From: Isotricha intestinalis | Taxonomy: Eukaryota > Ciliophora > Litostomatea > Vestibuliferida > Isotrichidae | Length of the DNA: 20,802 bases | Reading direction: 5' to 3' | Assembly (NCBI GenBank): GCA_023807065.1 | Contig: JAJJLU010004007.1 | Span: 1-20,802 of the forward strand | Shown: piece after piece, positions 9,201 to 17,733 of the stretch | How the letters are laid out: the number at the start of each line of letters is the position of its first letter | How positions within the stretch are numbered: position 1 is the stretch's first letter | Made by a program: the position numbers and the translations under genes | The notes under the pieces: model-generated | Databases searched by the model: none | What the model was told of the DNA's origin: nothing | What the model saw: only the letters and a program-made list of their open reading frames with translations

Positions 9201-11749
9201 TAAATATTCCATTAAATCAAATTTTATCACGAATCAATAATGGATTAGAAACAATATATACAGAAGAATTTATGAGACAAACAACCTTAAATTCTAAAAT
9301 ACAAAAAAATACTAATTTTATAAGAGATTATGAAGATCCAAAAAAAATAAATTATTTAAGAAATAAATTAGGTAATATTATCAAAATAAAAGGAAGAATA
9401 ATTTTAAATATATGGAGAATAATAGAATCACAATTAAAATTAAATGATTATTCCTTTGAAAATATAATATTTAATTCTTTTGATATTAGAGAACCAAAAA
9501 TTGAATATTTAGAATTAAAAAAATATTATAAATCAAAAATAAGAAAAAATATAATATTTATTTTTTCCTATTATCAACAAAGAGCAAAATATAATTTACT
9601 TCTATTAAAAAAATATGATGTAATAAATAAATCAAGCCAATTTGTAAAAATATATGGAATTGATTTTGAATCTTCATTAACAAGAGGAAGTCAATATAGA
9701 GTTGAAGGTGTATTAACAAAATTAGCAAAATCTAAAAATTATACTTTATTATCAGCTTCAAAATCACAATTATTAAATCAATCACCTCCTAAATTTACTC
9801 CTATTGTTATTGAACCTCCAAAAAATTTTTTTTTTAATCCTGTTATTGTTTTAGATTTCCAATCTTTATATCCTAGTATAATGATAGGATATAATATTTG
9901 TTTTTCTACTTGTTTAGGAAAGTTATTAGATAATCAAATTAATGAAAATAATATTTATAAGAAATTAGGTGTTTTTAAATATAATAATAATTTATATGAA
10001 ATGTTAAAGAAAGATTATTTTAAAAGTCCTTTTTATAATAAAAATAATGATAATGACAATAATAATTTTTTCTCTTTTCTTCAAAAAAATATTTTTATAA
10101 GTCCAAATAAAATATGTTATATTAAAAAGAATATAAAAGAAGGTTTATTTCCAATTTTGTTAAAAGAATTATTATTAACAAGAATAATGATAAAAAACTC
10201 AATGAAAAAATATGATAAAGAATCTCAAATATATTCTTTTTTAAACAGTCGTCAATTAGGAATAAAAAACTTAGCAAATGTAATGTATGGTTATACAAGT
10301 GCAGGTTATAGTGGAAGAATGCCTAATACTGAAATAGGAGATACAATAGTTTCATTAGGAAGAAAAATAGTAACTACATCTATTAAATATATTGAAAATG
10401 AAAGTAAATATAATTGCAAAGTTATTTATAGTGATACTGATTCTATGTTTATATCAATTTATAATAAATCTCCTGAAGAAGCTATTTTAATTGGAAAAAA
10501 AATTGCTGAAGAAATTACTAAAAAAAACCCAGAACCTATTAAATTACAATTTGAAAAAGTTTATTGTCCTTTAGTATTTAACAGTAAAAAACATTATGCT
10601 GGATATAAATATGAAGATATTAATGATATATTAAATAATAAAAAAAATTTAGATACCAAAGGAATGGAAAATGTAAGAAGAGACACTTGTAATGCAATAA
10701 GTAAGATAATAGAAAAAATGATAAAAATATTATTTGATAAAAGAGATTTATCATTATTAAAAAATTATTTGTATAAAAGTTTTGATAAAATAATTAATGG
10801 AGATATTATATTTAAAGACTTTATTTTTTCTAGAGAAGTTAAATTTGGAAAATATAGAGGTGAAAATCTTCCTCCTTCAGCTCTAGTTGCTGATAAATTA
10901 CATAAAAAAGATAAAAATTTTTTTGCTTTGTATCATCAAAGAGTTCCTTATATAATATATAATAACCAAAATGGTGAAAAAAATTTGAAAAATTCTGTTA
11001 TTTCAGTTGAAGAATTTTTCTCTGATAAGAATTGTACTATTTATTCTGAATATTATATTAATTTAATTTTAAAAGTTATTGATAGATTTTTAGGACCTTT
11101 GGGAATTGATGTTGAAAAATGGTATAAAAATTATAATAAACCTTGTGATACTGGGAAAAATAAATATTATTATGAAAGTGAAAATTTTAATTATTTATCA
11201 AAGAAAATAATAAATATTAAAGAAGATGATTTTTCAAAAAATAATTTTTTTAAATCTTCATATGCTTTAAAAGGACAAAATAAATCTCCTTCTATTGATG
11301 ACTTTTTACAAGTTAAAAGTAAGGATGATGATAATAATAAAAAAAATAATGAGAAAAAAGATATTAATTTTATTTGGGGAAATCAAAATAAGTGTTTTAA
11401 TTATATTGATAAGCTTAATTTAGTTTTAAGAAATTGTTTTGAAAATGAAAATGAAGGAATAATAGATAATTTAAATGAAAATTTTAATTATGATGAAAAT
11501 AGAATTAATAATTTAAAAAAAGATTTTGAGAAAAGAAATAAAAAATTAAAATTAATTATTGAATATAAAAAAAGGATCAATTTAATGAAAAGGGAAAAAG
11601 TATTGGATAATATTTGTAGATATTGTTCTTCTTATAAAAAATTTAATTTAGATATAGAAGAAATCCCTTGTATTAATTATCAATGTAAAATATTTTATGA
11701 AAAAAGAATAGTAAAAAATGAATTAGACAATATAATTAATAAGAAATAA
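6233..11749 (+). CDS. REV3: DNA polymerase zeta catalytic subunit REV3
   Basis: An 1838-residue B-family polymerase, between yeast (about 1500) and human (about 3130) REV3 in length. It extends DNA past lesions as the catalytic subunit of Pol zeta with REV7 and shared Pol delta subunits. The N-terminal REV3 domain is clear: FPIIRIFGTTILGQKSCINI, then FFSDYNLFGMGMI. The exonuclease region is inactive as in REV3 (LSVEVF near 855, lacking the Asp-x-Glu of active exonucleases), followed by DPDIITGFE. Polymerase motifs: A, DFQSLYPSIM (from 1208); B, NLANVMYGYTSAGYSGRMP (from 1346); C, YSDTDSMF (1399-1406). CysB, which binds the 4Fe-4S cluster, is intact: C1795, C1798, C1813, C1818, then FYEKR. CysA looks degenerate (C1721 and C1735 only). 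The centre (about 430-840) is Asn/Lys-rich and poorly conserved. It is intronless. Confidence 0.95.
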   Translation: MELNNLFFSSNIIVFDEYTLIPQKDFINPEVISSFQNINFIDFFEDNKIEKYNKFMRREIIQFPIIRIFGTTILGQKSCINIHGYYPYFFIEINESNYFNYKDENILRKFAYLLENSYIKYSFDLIEKESEYYNKEKKNQRNIASQIIHNITIEKKTNIYGYYNNQSTFLKIECYNSEFIKGLRKILDGKVILDNFYQCFDAHISYSTHFFSDYNLFGMGMIKLNNFSFRYKIPESTYIDFITTLTKFTDNIIWDNHKEKLNYLKDEEKKFISENNEFMVWDNTIIKQMNFKIKYNLFNKSSKSEIEVDCICNNIIIDKLELVDEENKLNTLESKQVDISNLKYHIKHCTSLIDLWKEEIERREKYHMEKLTFEKISNQNFFELTENYLITNKEITEKLLKLNYIISKESPINNGNNNIIINEMVINSEQISKIINTKNIDSKHFEHSYAYYKKNYLSTLYEQTLCITREYNLNQNNKNNINNGIDINNNIIFDKEEIEEKEQYDLDLSCFNSSRSLNEQSYNNNSRKLLKNILTNKTVEDCYLIEPHNKIIEEDHNDNLKDNFEDKYTLLANKNKNKLIISNNKKIKEDCFIKIFKSLYWFTYNNESKLRNKNIIEKLNRNNYNYNILINSNLNNLFYSNPFDYKMFYFVDYQMNQNLKIKNQNSLTMMMNKINKIRLDFKKIISPSLNRRKTLIYKEMEKLKLLEEIEFQEIDENDQLFFFDKTSLIFIHKNGKRIKRSEVIKRIKERKEYYDNKKKYNTNYINNLLYKEDNLPKIENISLNETIISNQNKTIIHQKYENEISPITEKKYISNYNISSLNFLGNLNLSSQKVEKISILNNIKQLEKSSCMTILSVEVFVDSESNLLFNYENEEILAIFISIHDYNTESNSLIFNKEYNNYNLIITSYPNKNIAKRYNYSNFILSPEYLSYSNNDYDKSNLIEIIFTKDEIGILHKFTEIILKYDPDIITGFETQLLSIGYIVNRGKILNIPLNQILSRINNGLETIYTEEFMRQTTLNSKIQKNTNFIRDYEDPKKINYLRNKLGNIIKIKGRIILNIWRIIESQLKLNDYSFENIIFNSFDIREPKIEYLELKKYYKSKIRKNIIFIFSYYQQRAKYNLLLLKKYDVINKSSQFVKIYGIDFESSLTRGSQYRVEGVLTKLAKSKNYTLLSASKSQLLNQSPPKFTPIVIEPPKNFFFNPVIVLDFQSLYPSIMIGYNICFSTCLGKLLDNQINENNIYKKLGVFKYNNNLYEMLKKDYFKSPFYNKNNDNDNNNFFSFLQKNIFISPNKICYIKKNIKEGLFPILLKELLLTRIMIKNSMKKYDKESQIYSFLNSRQLGIKNLANVMYGYTSAGYSGRMPNTEIGDTIVSLGRKIVTTSIKYIENESKYNCKVIYSDTDSMFISIYNKSPEEAILIGKKIAEEITKKNPEPIKLQFEKVYCPLVFNSKKHYAGYKYEDINDILNNKKNLDTKGMENVRRDTCNAISKIIEKMIKILFDKRDLSLLKNYLYKSFDKIINGDIIFKDFIFSREVKFGKYRGENLPPSALVADKLHKKDKNFFALYHQRVPYIIYNNQNGEKNLKNSVISVEEFFSDKNCTIYSEYYINLILKVIDRFLGPLGIDVEKWYKNYNKPCDTGKNKYYYESENFNYLSKKIINIKEDDFSKNNFFKSSYALKGQNKSPSIDDFLQVKSKDDDNNKKNNEKKDINFIWGNQNKCFNYIDKLNLVLRNCFENENEGIIDNLNENFNYDENRINNLKKDFEKRNKKLKLIIEYKKRINLMKREKVLDNICRYCSSYKKFNLDIEEIPCINYQCKIFYEKRIVKNELDNIINKK

Positions 11750-12218
11750 ACACATTTATTATAAATATTTAATAGAATTTTAAATTTAAATATTCTATAA
11801 ATATATACAAATAAAATATCCAAAATATAACTAAAAAAACCTTTTTAATCATACATATATTACTTAATATATTAAAATATTTGTTAGATTAAATTTAGTT
11901 TTTATGTAAAGTTAAATTCATTTTTTTAACTGCAATTGTTATTAAAATCTTTTATTGATTTTAATTAAATATTGATTTTAGAATTTATTAAAAGAGATAT
12001 TATAATATAATACAATAATAAATAAATTCAAAAATGGTAAGGATATTTAATATTATTCTCAAATAAAAAAATATACAATAAAAATTTATAAAATAAATTC
12101 TTTATTAAAATAAATAATAATAAAATATTAAAAATAATAATTTAATTGAATGATTGTATTATAAAAAATTAAAAAAATATATATATACTATTAATTTTAA
12201 ATTTTTAAATTTTTAAAA
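11750..12218. other. Intergenic spacer, no feature seen
   Basis: These 469 bases between REV3 and the FKBP-like gene are almost entirely A+T. Both strands were read in all frames. Only short, stop-broken poly-Ile/Lys/Asn text appears, with no relic coding signal, tandem repeat or hairpin above background. The last 20 bases before the ATG at 12219 are TTTTTAAA-type runs. The promoter of the downstream gene presumably lies here, but I cannot point to an element. Confidence 0.6.
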
Positions 12219-13488
12219 ATGGAAAAAGAAGAAGAGCCTCAACAAATCATAAAAGATATATCAACATTATTAATAACTAAAGACCAATTAGATTACTCAA
12301 AAAAATTAACATTTAAAGATGAAGGAAAAGAAATAGATAAAATAGTAATTACAACAGGATCTCCAGATAGAAAAGTTTTAATAACTGATGAAGTAAGATA
12401 TCAAATTCAAAAATATTTATTTAACTTAAAAACAAATCAATTTGTGATTTTCAATAAAGATTATAAAAATCCAATGAAAAAAAAAATACAATCAATGGAT
12501 AGTAACAATTCAATAGTAAGAAAATGTATATTACAAATGACAGAAAGTCAAATGACATTTTTTATTGTAGATAAAACAAAAGAACCAATTTATAATAATA
12601 TAATAAATGAATTTAAATTAGACAAAGAAAAGACAATTTAAAAAAGAAAAAAAAGAAGAAGCCAAAAATAAAAAATTTGAAGAAATAAATTCAGGAAAAA
12701 TAAAAGAAGATAAAGAAATAAATAAAGAAGAAGAAAAATTTGAATTTGAAAAATATTATGAATTTGATAATAATGTATATTATAGAATATTATTAATTGA
12801 TGTAATGCATAAATTACCAAATGATCCAAAAAATATAAATCAATATAAAAAGTTTTTAACTGAAATGTTAGATGAAATAAGACATTTTATTAAAAAGAAA
12901 GATTATAATACTTCAGAAAGTTGGTGTAATAATGCAATTTCAAAAATAACTTCAATGAAAAAAGACTTTAAGAAAGATTGGAATTCAAATAAAAATTTAA
13001 AAAATAAAAAAGAATGTATGGAAATATTAAAAAAAATCTTATTAAATAAAGTATTTTGTCTTGGAGAAAAAAATACAAATGAAACTCTTGATAAAGCTAT
13101 TGAAACTGCAAATTTATATCTTGATTTATATAAAAATGATTTAGATGATCAATTTATGAAAATGACTGGAAGATTAGTTAAATTTAAAATGAAAAAAAAA
13201 GAATGGGATGAAGCTAAAAAAAATATTGATATAATATTAAATTATTATAAAGATAATAATAATATTCCTGATTGGGTAAAAATTTTAGAAAATGAATTTA
13301 ATAATGGTAATATAATAGCTAAAGAAAAAAAATGCAAAAAAATTAAAAAAAGTATACAAGATTTATATGTTAATGAAGAATATTTTGAATGGAGAAATAG
13401 TTTACAAAAAAAAGAATTAGATGAATATATTTTCAATTTGAATAATAATCTTAACTTTAGATATAATTATTTTAATAAAGTGAAATAA
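12219..13488 (+). CDS. FKBP/AIP-like immunophilin with TPR-like helices, split by a one-base frame change
   Basis: Two frames form one protein. The first (ATG 12219) ends at TAA 12639-12641. The second is open from just after a TAG at 12619-12621 and runs to 13488, with no ATG until 12805, inside a conserved strand. The open overlap is 12622-12638; dropping one base there gives about 422 residues. The N-terminal half has the strand pattern of a divergent FKBP domain, interrupted by a Lys/Glu linker at the junction and closing with VYYRILLIDVMHKLPND, like the last FKBP strand of AIP/FKBP38 proteins. Residues about 220-380 are helical pairs resembling TPR repeats (CMEILKKILLNKVFCLGE, TLDKAIETANLYLDL, EWDEAKKNIDIIL), which in this family bind Hsp90/Hsp70 tails. 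The aromatic prolyl-isomerase residues are not obvious, so catalysis is doubtful. The assignment is by architecture only. Confidence 0.55.
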
Positions 13489-13602
13489 ATTAAATTTATT
13501 TTGAAACTTAAAAAATTTTAAATAATTAAATAATAAATAAATAAAAAAAAAAATTAAAATACCCTAATTTTTATAATTTATATTAATCAACTCATTAAAA
13601 AA

Positions 13603-15213
13603 ATGTCAAAAGAAGAATACATTGACATAGAAAAATTACGTTTTGAGTCAAGAGAAGTAGGAAAAACATTTGGATCGTAAGTTTAAATAATAAATATATA
13701 ACATAATAGTTCAAAAATATTATATACATGGGATTTCTATTTAAAAGGTCATTATCATAGAATTGAATTTTTTGATTCAAGAATAAGTGGGAAAAAAAAA
13801 ATCCAAATTGATGGTCAAGTTTACTTTTTTAAAAAATGGGAATCAGATAATTTAAAATTTTCTTTTAAAATTAGTGGTATTTTTTTTCAATTATTACAAT
13901 ATTCAGAAGATGTAATTGATTTAAGAGTTGAAAACCAAAGATTTTTTGATCTTATGCAACTTGAAAAGACCGGAAAATTAAAAAAAATGAAAGAGGAATA
14001 TAATAAAAAAAAAGAAAATGAAAAAAAAAAAAAAGAAGAACAAAAAAAGAAAAAAAATGATCTTCCTTATGAAGAAGATGAATATAATAGAAGAGCTTTA
14101 GCTTTAAATAATGGAATTTATTTTGATGATAATAAAAAAGCTCATATGGATTTTTCTAAAGGAACAAGTAAAAAAATTCAAAGTTCCTATATTCATGAAA
14201 AACCTAATTATAGAATGGATTCTTATGATCAATATGATGAAGATTATGATTATGATAAAAATTATCATAAAAGAATTAGTACTGATAATAGAAGATTTGG
14301 TGGAAATAATGATAATTATAATAACAATAGTTATAATAATAATTTTAATAATAGTAATATGAGACATGAAACTTATCAAAATAATGCTAATATATTGAAT
14401 AATATTGACCCTTTCTCCAATGGTAATAATAATTTTGTAGAAATTGATGATAGTAATAATTTAAAAGGGATGAATGTTTTTAAAGATAATGATTTTAATT
14501 CCTTGTTACAAGGGAATAATAATATTTTTAATATGATTAATTATAATCAAAATCAAGGAAATTTTAATAATAATAATATGATGACACCAAATAATAATAT
14601 GATGAATCAAGGAAATAATAATATGATGATTCAAAATAATAGTATGATGAATCAAAATAATAATATGATGATTCAAAATAATAGAATGATGAATCAAGGA
14701 AATAATAATATGATGAATCAAGGAAATAATAATATGATGAGTAATAATATGATGAATCAAGGAAATAATAATATGATGACACCAAATAATATGATGAATC
14801 AAAATAATAATATGATGAATCAAAATAATAATATGATGAATCAAAATAATAATATGATGACACCAAATAATAATATGATGAGTAATAATATGATGAATCA
14901 AGGAAATAATAATATGAAGATTAATAATATAGCCCAAAGTCAAATGATTATAAATAATCAAAATCCATTGAATAATTCAATAATGCCATCTCAAATGAAT
15001 AATAATTTGGCAATGTCTCAAATAAATAATCAAAATCCAATGATGATGCAAAATAATAATATTCAAGGAAATATAAATCCGAATCAAAATGTAAATACTA
15101 ATCAATATATGAACAATAATAATTATCAAGTCAATAATAATAATTTTTATCAACAAGACCCTTTTAGTAATAATCAAAGCATTGATAATTTAGGTAATTA
15201 TTATATAAGTTAA
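13603..15213 (+). CDS. FAIM-like domain protein with prion-like Asn/Met/Gln repeat tail (two exons)
   Basis: Exon 1 is 13603-13676 and exon 2 is 13710-15213, joined in frame to 525 residues. The start is the ATG at 13603; without the intron the first frame stops after about 27 codons. Residues about 25-110 match one beta-sandwich half of Fas apoptotic inhibitory molecule (FAIM): a WDFYL strand, HRIEFFDSRISGKKKIQIDG, then KKW and FSFKISG, paralleling the human WDV..HKIEF...SGKR..YVDG...KEW pattern. Usual FAIM proteins have two such halves in about 180 residues; here I see one. A Lys/Glu-rich helix follows (about 107-140), then an Asp/Tyr/Asn-rich region, and from about residue 310 tandem NNNMMNQ-type repeats, a low-complexity, aggregation-prone composition. 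Role unknown; FAIM is linked to protein-aggregation control in animals, which need not apply here. Confidence 0.7.
13677..13709 (+). other. 33-nt spliceosomal intron
   Basis: Starts GTAAGT (13677-13682), ends TAATAG (13704-13709), with a possible branch site TATAAC (13698-13703). Removing it joins a Ser codon across the junction (TC|T) and brings the N-terminal SREVGKTFGS segment into frame with the FAIM-like WDFYL strand. The length is a multiple of three, but it contains an in-frame TAA, so retention would truncate the protein after about 27 residues. Confidence 0.8.
14566..14925 (+). repeat. Tandem ATGATGAATCAA(GG)AAATAATAAT-type minisatellite inside the coding region
   Basis: About twenty imperfect units of 18-24 bases built from AATAATAATATGATGAATCAA, with variants ending in ACACCAAAT or GGAAAT. 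All unit lengths are multiples of three, so the frame is kept and the protein reads as NNNMMNQ, NNMMTPN and GNNNMMNQ units. The opposite strand of such a repeat is also open (Ile/His- or Tyr/Ser-rich text), which is a by-product and not a gene. Copy number probably varies between strains. Confidence 0.9.
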
Positions 15214-15362
15214 AATTTAAAATAAGACAAAAATAAATAACATTTATCATTTATTAAATAACCAAAAAAAAAAAGACTATTTTTTTAAAAAACAATCAAA
15301 ATCAAAAAATAGACTTCTTTTTATTTTAATTAAATAAACTTTAAAAAAAAAACAAAAACAAA

Positions 15363-17309
15363 ATGAATTTGCAATTTCCTTTAAATAAAAAAGATAAAGC
15401 AAAAGAGAAAGAAAAAGATAAAAACAAAAAGAATTCAAAAGTAGAAATAATAGAATCAGGATATATTGAAGGTGAAGCAATAAGAGATATAATTACAAAT
15501 AATTTAGCAGGAATAAAGGCATTTAATACTTTTATTTCCTTAGCAGATATATTGCAAGATAATAATAATAGATTAATAGTGATTGATACAAATAGAAATT
15601 TAAAAATATTTAAAGGAAATGTAATTCAAGAAGAAAGTACTTTATCAATTTATCCTTCAGGTTTAGTTTCTTATTATAGTGAAGATCCTATTTCTAAATC
15701 AATTGTTCCTTTTTTTGCTATTGCTGGTGGAAATTATATATTCATTTATAAAAATTTAAAAGGAACTATTAAATATAATATTCCTGATCAAGAAATTAAT
15801 AGTGAAGAAAAAATAATTTATCAACAATATAATAATGGAAGTATTGATGAAAAAAAATGTTTAAAAAAAATATTTGATTTAGCTGATAGATTGTCAGAAC
15901 TTAATTTTAATGTTGATGATGCTGATGAAAATAATAATAATGATAAAAAAGATGATGATAATGAAGATAATAATGATAATGATGAAAATAATGAAGAAAA
16001 AGAAAAATATACATTATATAAAAATGAACCTTTAAGTCAATTTAGTTTAGAATTATTATCACTTCCAAATCAAAAATTACAATATAAATTTTTAGAAGAT
16101 AATAAAAATACAAAAATATTAATTAGAAATTATATAACTTGTATAAATAGTATTTATAGAGATAATTCAAGTGATATTAAATCATTAAGTTATTTAGTAA
16201 TTGGAACAGAAAATTCATTAATATATATTATAGATCAATTAAATAAAGAACCAATTGCAAAAATTAGAATATTTGAAGTTCCTTTTTTAATTCAATGTAA
16301 AGGCCATTATAGAGGAGAACATAAAATTTATGTTTCTGGAAGAGGATGTACAATATATATTATACATAAAGATTCTATTTCAAATAAATTTATTGTTCCT
16401 CAACCTATAGTAAATTTTTTTGTTTCTTCTAATAATATTTATATTGGAACTATATCTAAAAATTATATTTCTTATTCTTTAAGTGGAGCTAAAGTTTTTT
16501 GTATTCATCAACCTGATTATATTACTGCTATGGAATATTATCATAGGTTAAGTGAGGGTCTTGATATTATTTTTATTGCTTTAAAAAATAATGAAATTAG
16601 ATTATATAATGAAAAAAAGATATTAAAGATATTTAATTTCAATGAAAATATTTTTGGAATGAAATTTGGTAAATTTGAAACTAGAAATGATTGTTTAGTT
16701 TTATTTACTTATTCAGGAAGTTTAATTATAAGAAGTTTTAGAGAAAAAAATAAATTTGCAAATTTTTCAATAGACAATGAGAAAAAAGAAGAAGAAGAAG
16801 GAAAAATAACAATTCCAAAGAAAAATTTATTATTTTTAAATTTACAAGAAAGAGAAAAAGAACAATCTGTAAATATGCAAAATATATTTCAAAATGATTT
16901 AATTAGATTAAGATACAAAGCAATGGATACATATGTTAAAATGTTAAAAATAGGAAATGCTCCTCAAAATTATTCTTCTTCAAGTACAATGAAAATATCT
17001 GTTTCATTAGAAGGTTTAGGTCCGAATTTTAAATTAAATTTAATTTTAGATAATAGTGGAAATGAACCTTTATTTAATGGAATTTTATCTTTAGATTTTA
17101 ATAGAAAAATATATTATTTTGAAAAAGAAAGTATTATTTTAAGTATTATAATGCCTCATATTCCTGTTAAATATTCTTTAAATTTTAAAAATATAAGTGA
17201 AAATGGAAATTCTGGTATGATTAAAATTATTATTGTAGATAAATTTCAAAATTCACCTTTAATTCAATATACAATTAAAGTTCCTGTTTCTGAGTTAGAA
17301 ATGCTTTGA
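15363..17309 (+). CDS. BBS1: Bardet-Biedl syndrome 1 protein homologue (BBSome subunit)
   Basis: A 648-residue intronless gene, close to human BBS1 (593). BBS1 is the BBSome subunit that recruits the coat to ciliary membranes through ARL6 and carries receptors in and out of cilia. The N-terminal beta-propeller is clear: FNTFISLADI, RLIVIDTNRNLKIFKG, FFAIAGGNYIFIYKNLKG, then YLVIGTENSLIYIID and RGCTIYIIHKDS. The C-terminal part also matches: LQEREKEQSVNMQNIFQ, then LEGLGPNFKLNLILDNSGN (the GLGP of the appendage-like domain), ending VPVSELEML at TGA, the same place human BBS1 ends. An insert of about 35 Asp/Asn/Glu residues (about 183-217) lies in a loop between blades. The first 30 residues are Lys-rich. 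The gene is 149 bases downstream of the FAIM-like gene, same strand. Confidence 0.95.
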   Translation: MNLQFPLNKKDKAKEKEKDKNKKNSKVEIIESGYIEGEAIRDIITNNLAGIKAFNTFISLADILQDNNNRLIVIDTNRNLKIFKGNVIQEESTLSIYPSGLVSYYSEDPISKSIVPFFAIAGGNYIFIYKNLKGTIKYNIPDQEINSEEKIIYQQYNNGSIDEKKCLKKIFDLADRLSELNFNVDDADENNNNDKKDDDNEDNNDNDENNEEKEKYTLYKNEPLSQFSLELLSLPNQKLQYKFLEDNKNTKILIRNYITCINSIYRDNSSDIKSLSYLVIGTENSLIYIIDQLNKEPIAKIRIFEVPFLIQCKGHYRGEHKIYVSGRGCTIYIIHKDSISNKFIVPQPIVNFFVSSNNIYIGTISKNYISYSLSGAKVFCIHQPDYITAMEYYHRLSEGLDIIFIALKNNEIRLYNEKKILKIFNFNENIFGMKFGKFETRNDCLVLFTYSGSLIIRSFREKNKFANFSIDNEKKEEEEGKITIPKKNLLFLNLQEREKEQSVNMQNIFQNDLIRLRYKAMDTYVKMLKIGNAPQNYSSSSTMKISVSLEGLGPNFKLNLILDNSGNEPLFNGILSLDFNRKIYYFEKESIILSIIMPHIPVKYSLNFKNISENGNSGMIKIIIVDKFQNSPLIQYTIKVPVSELEML

Positions 17310-17418
17310 AACAAATTTTTTAATTTTTTAATTTTTTCATTTGTTTTTGTTTTTTTTTTCAATTTTTTAACAAAAATTATAATTTAAATTATAAAAATTT
17401 TTTTAAATTTAAGAATAT

Positions 17419-17538
17419 TTATTTAACCAAATAATGATTAAATATATAAAGGATAATATACCACAAATATACATAAAAATTAACTCTAATAACATCATAT
17501 AAATAAGTATCTTTTTCTATATATTCTTCTTTTCCCAT
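17419..17538 (-). CDS. Possible 39-residue membrane peptide or last exon of a relic gene
   Basis: Within the 424-base gap between BBS1 and the lectin-like gene, a minus-strand frame from ATG 17538 to TAA 17419 reads MGKEEYIEKD, then a hydrophobic, aromatic stretch of about 20 residues containing VNFYVYLWYIILYIF, a plausible single membrane span. The frame stays open 12 codons upstream of the ATG. It has more Val, Trp and Asp/Glu than spacer translations here. Upstream, neighbouring frames also look faintly coding (KLEFEDKNKLFKTLNTF) but are broken by stops, so this could be a gene remnant. Weak call. The rest of the gap shows nothing. Confidence 0.25.
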   Translation of the reverse strand: MGKEEYIEKDTYLYDVIRVNFYVYLWYIILYIFNHYLVK

Positions 17539-17733
17539 TTCACATTTTATTTCATTGCAAATGTATTTAAAGTTTTAAATAATTTGTTCTTATCTTCAAA
17601 CTCTAACTTTTACAATTGGTTATAATTAAAATTTTTATTTGAAATATAATTCCATAAGAATAAATTTTTTTTGTTTGATATATTTTTTATTTAAAAAATA
17701 GATAAATATAAGAAATTAAATTAATTAATAATT

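Noticed and set aside
12638..12829. Minus-strand 63-codon Leu/Phe-rich frame
   Set aside because: Antisense of the Lys/Glu linker that joins the two halves of the FKBP-like gene.
13590..13602. Trichomonad-type initiator (TCATTA) just before the FAIM-like start codon
   Set aside because: The match occurs at one gene only; the starts of BBS1, REV3, the kelch gene and others lack it, so it is likely chance.
14506..14961. Minus-strand open frames rich in Ile/His and Tyr/Ser across the repeat tail of the FAIM-like gene
   Set aside because: They are the reverse complement of in-frame NNNMMNQ repeats, whose period keeps all frames open; the forward frame continues the FAIM-like protein.
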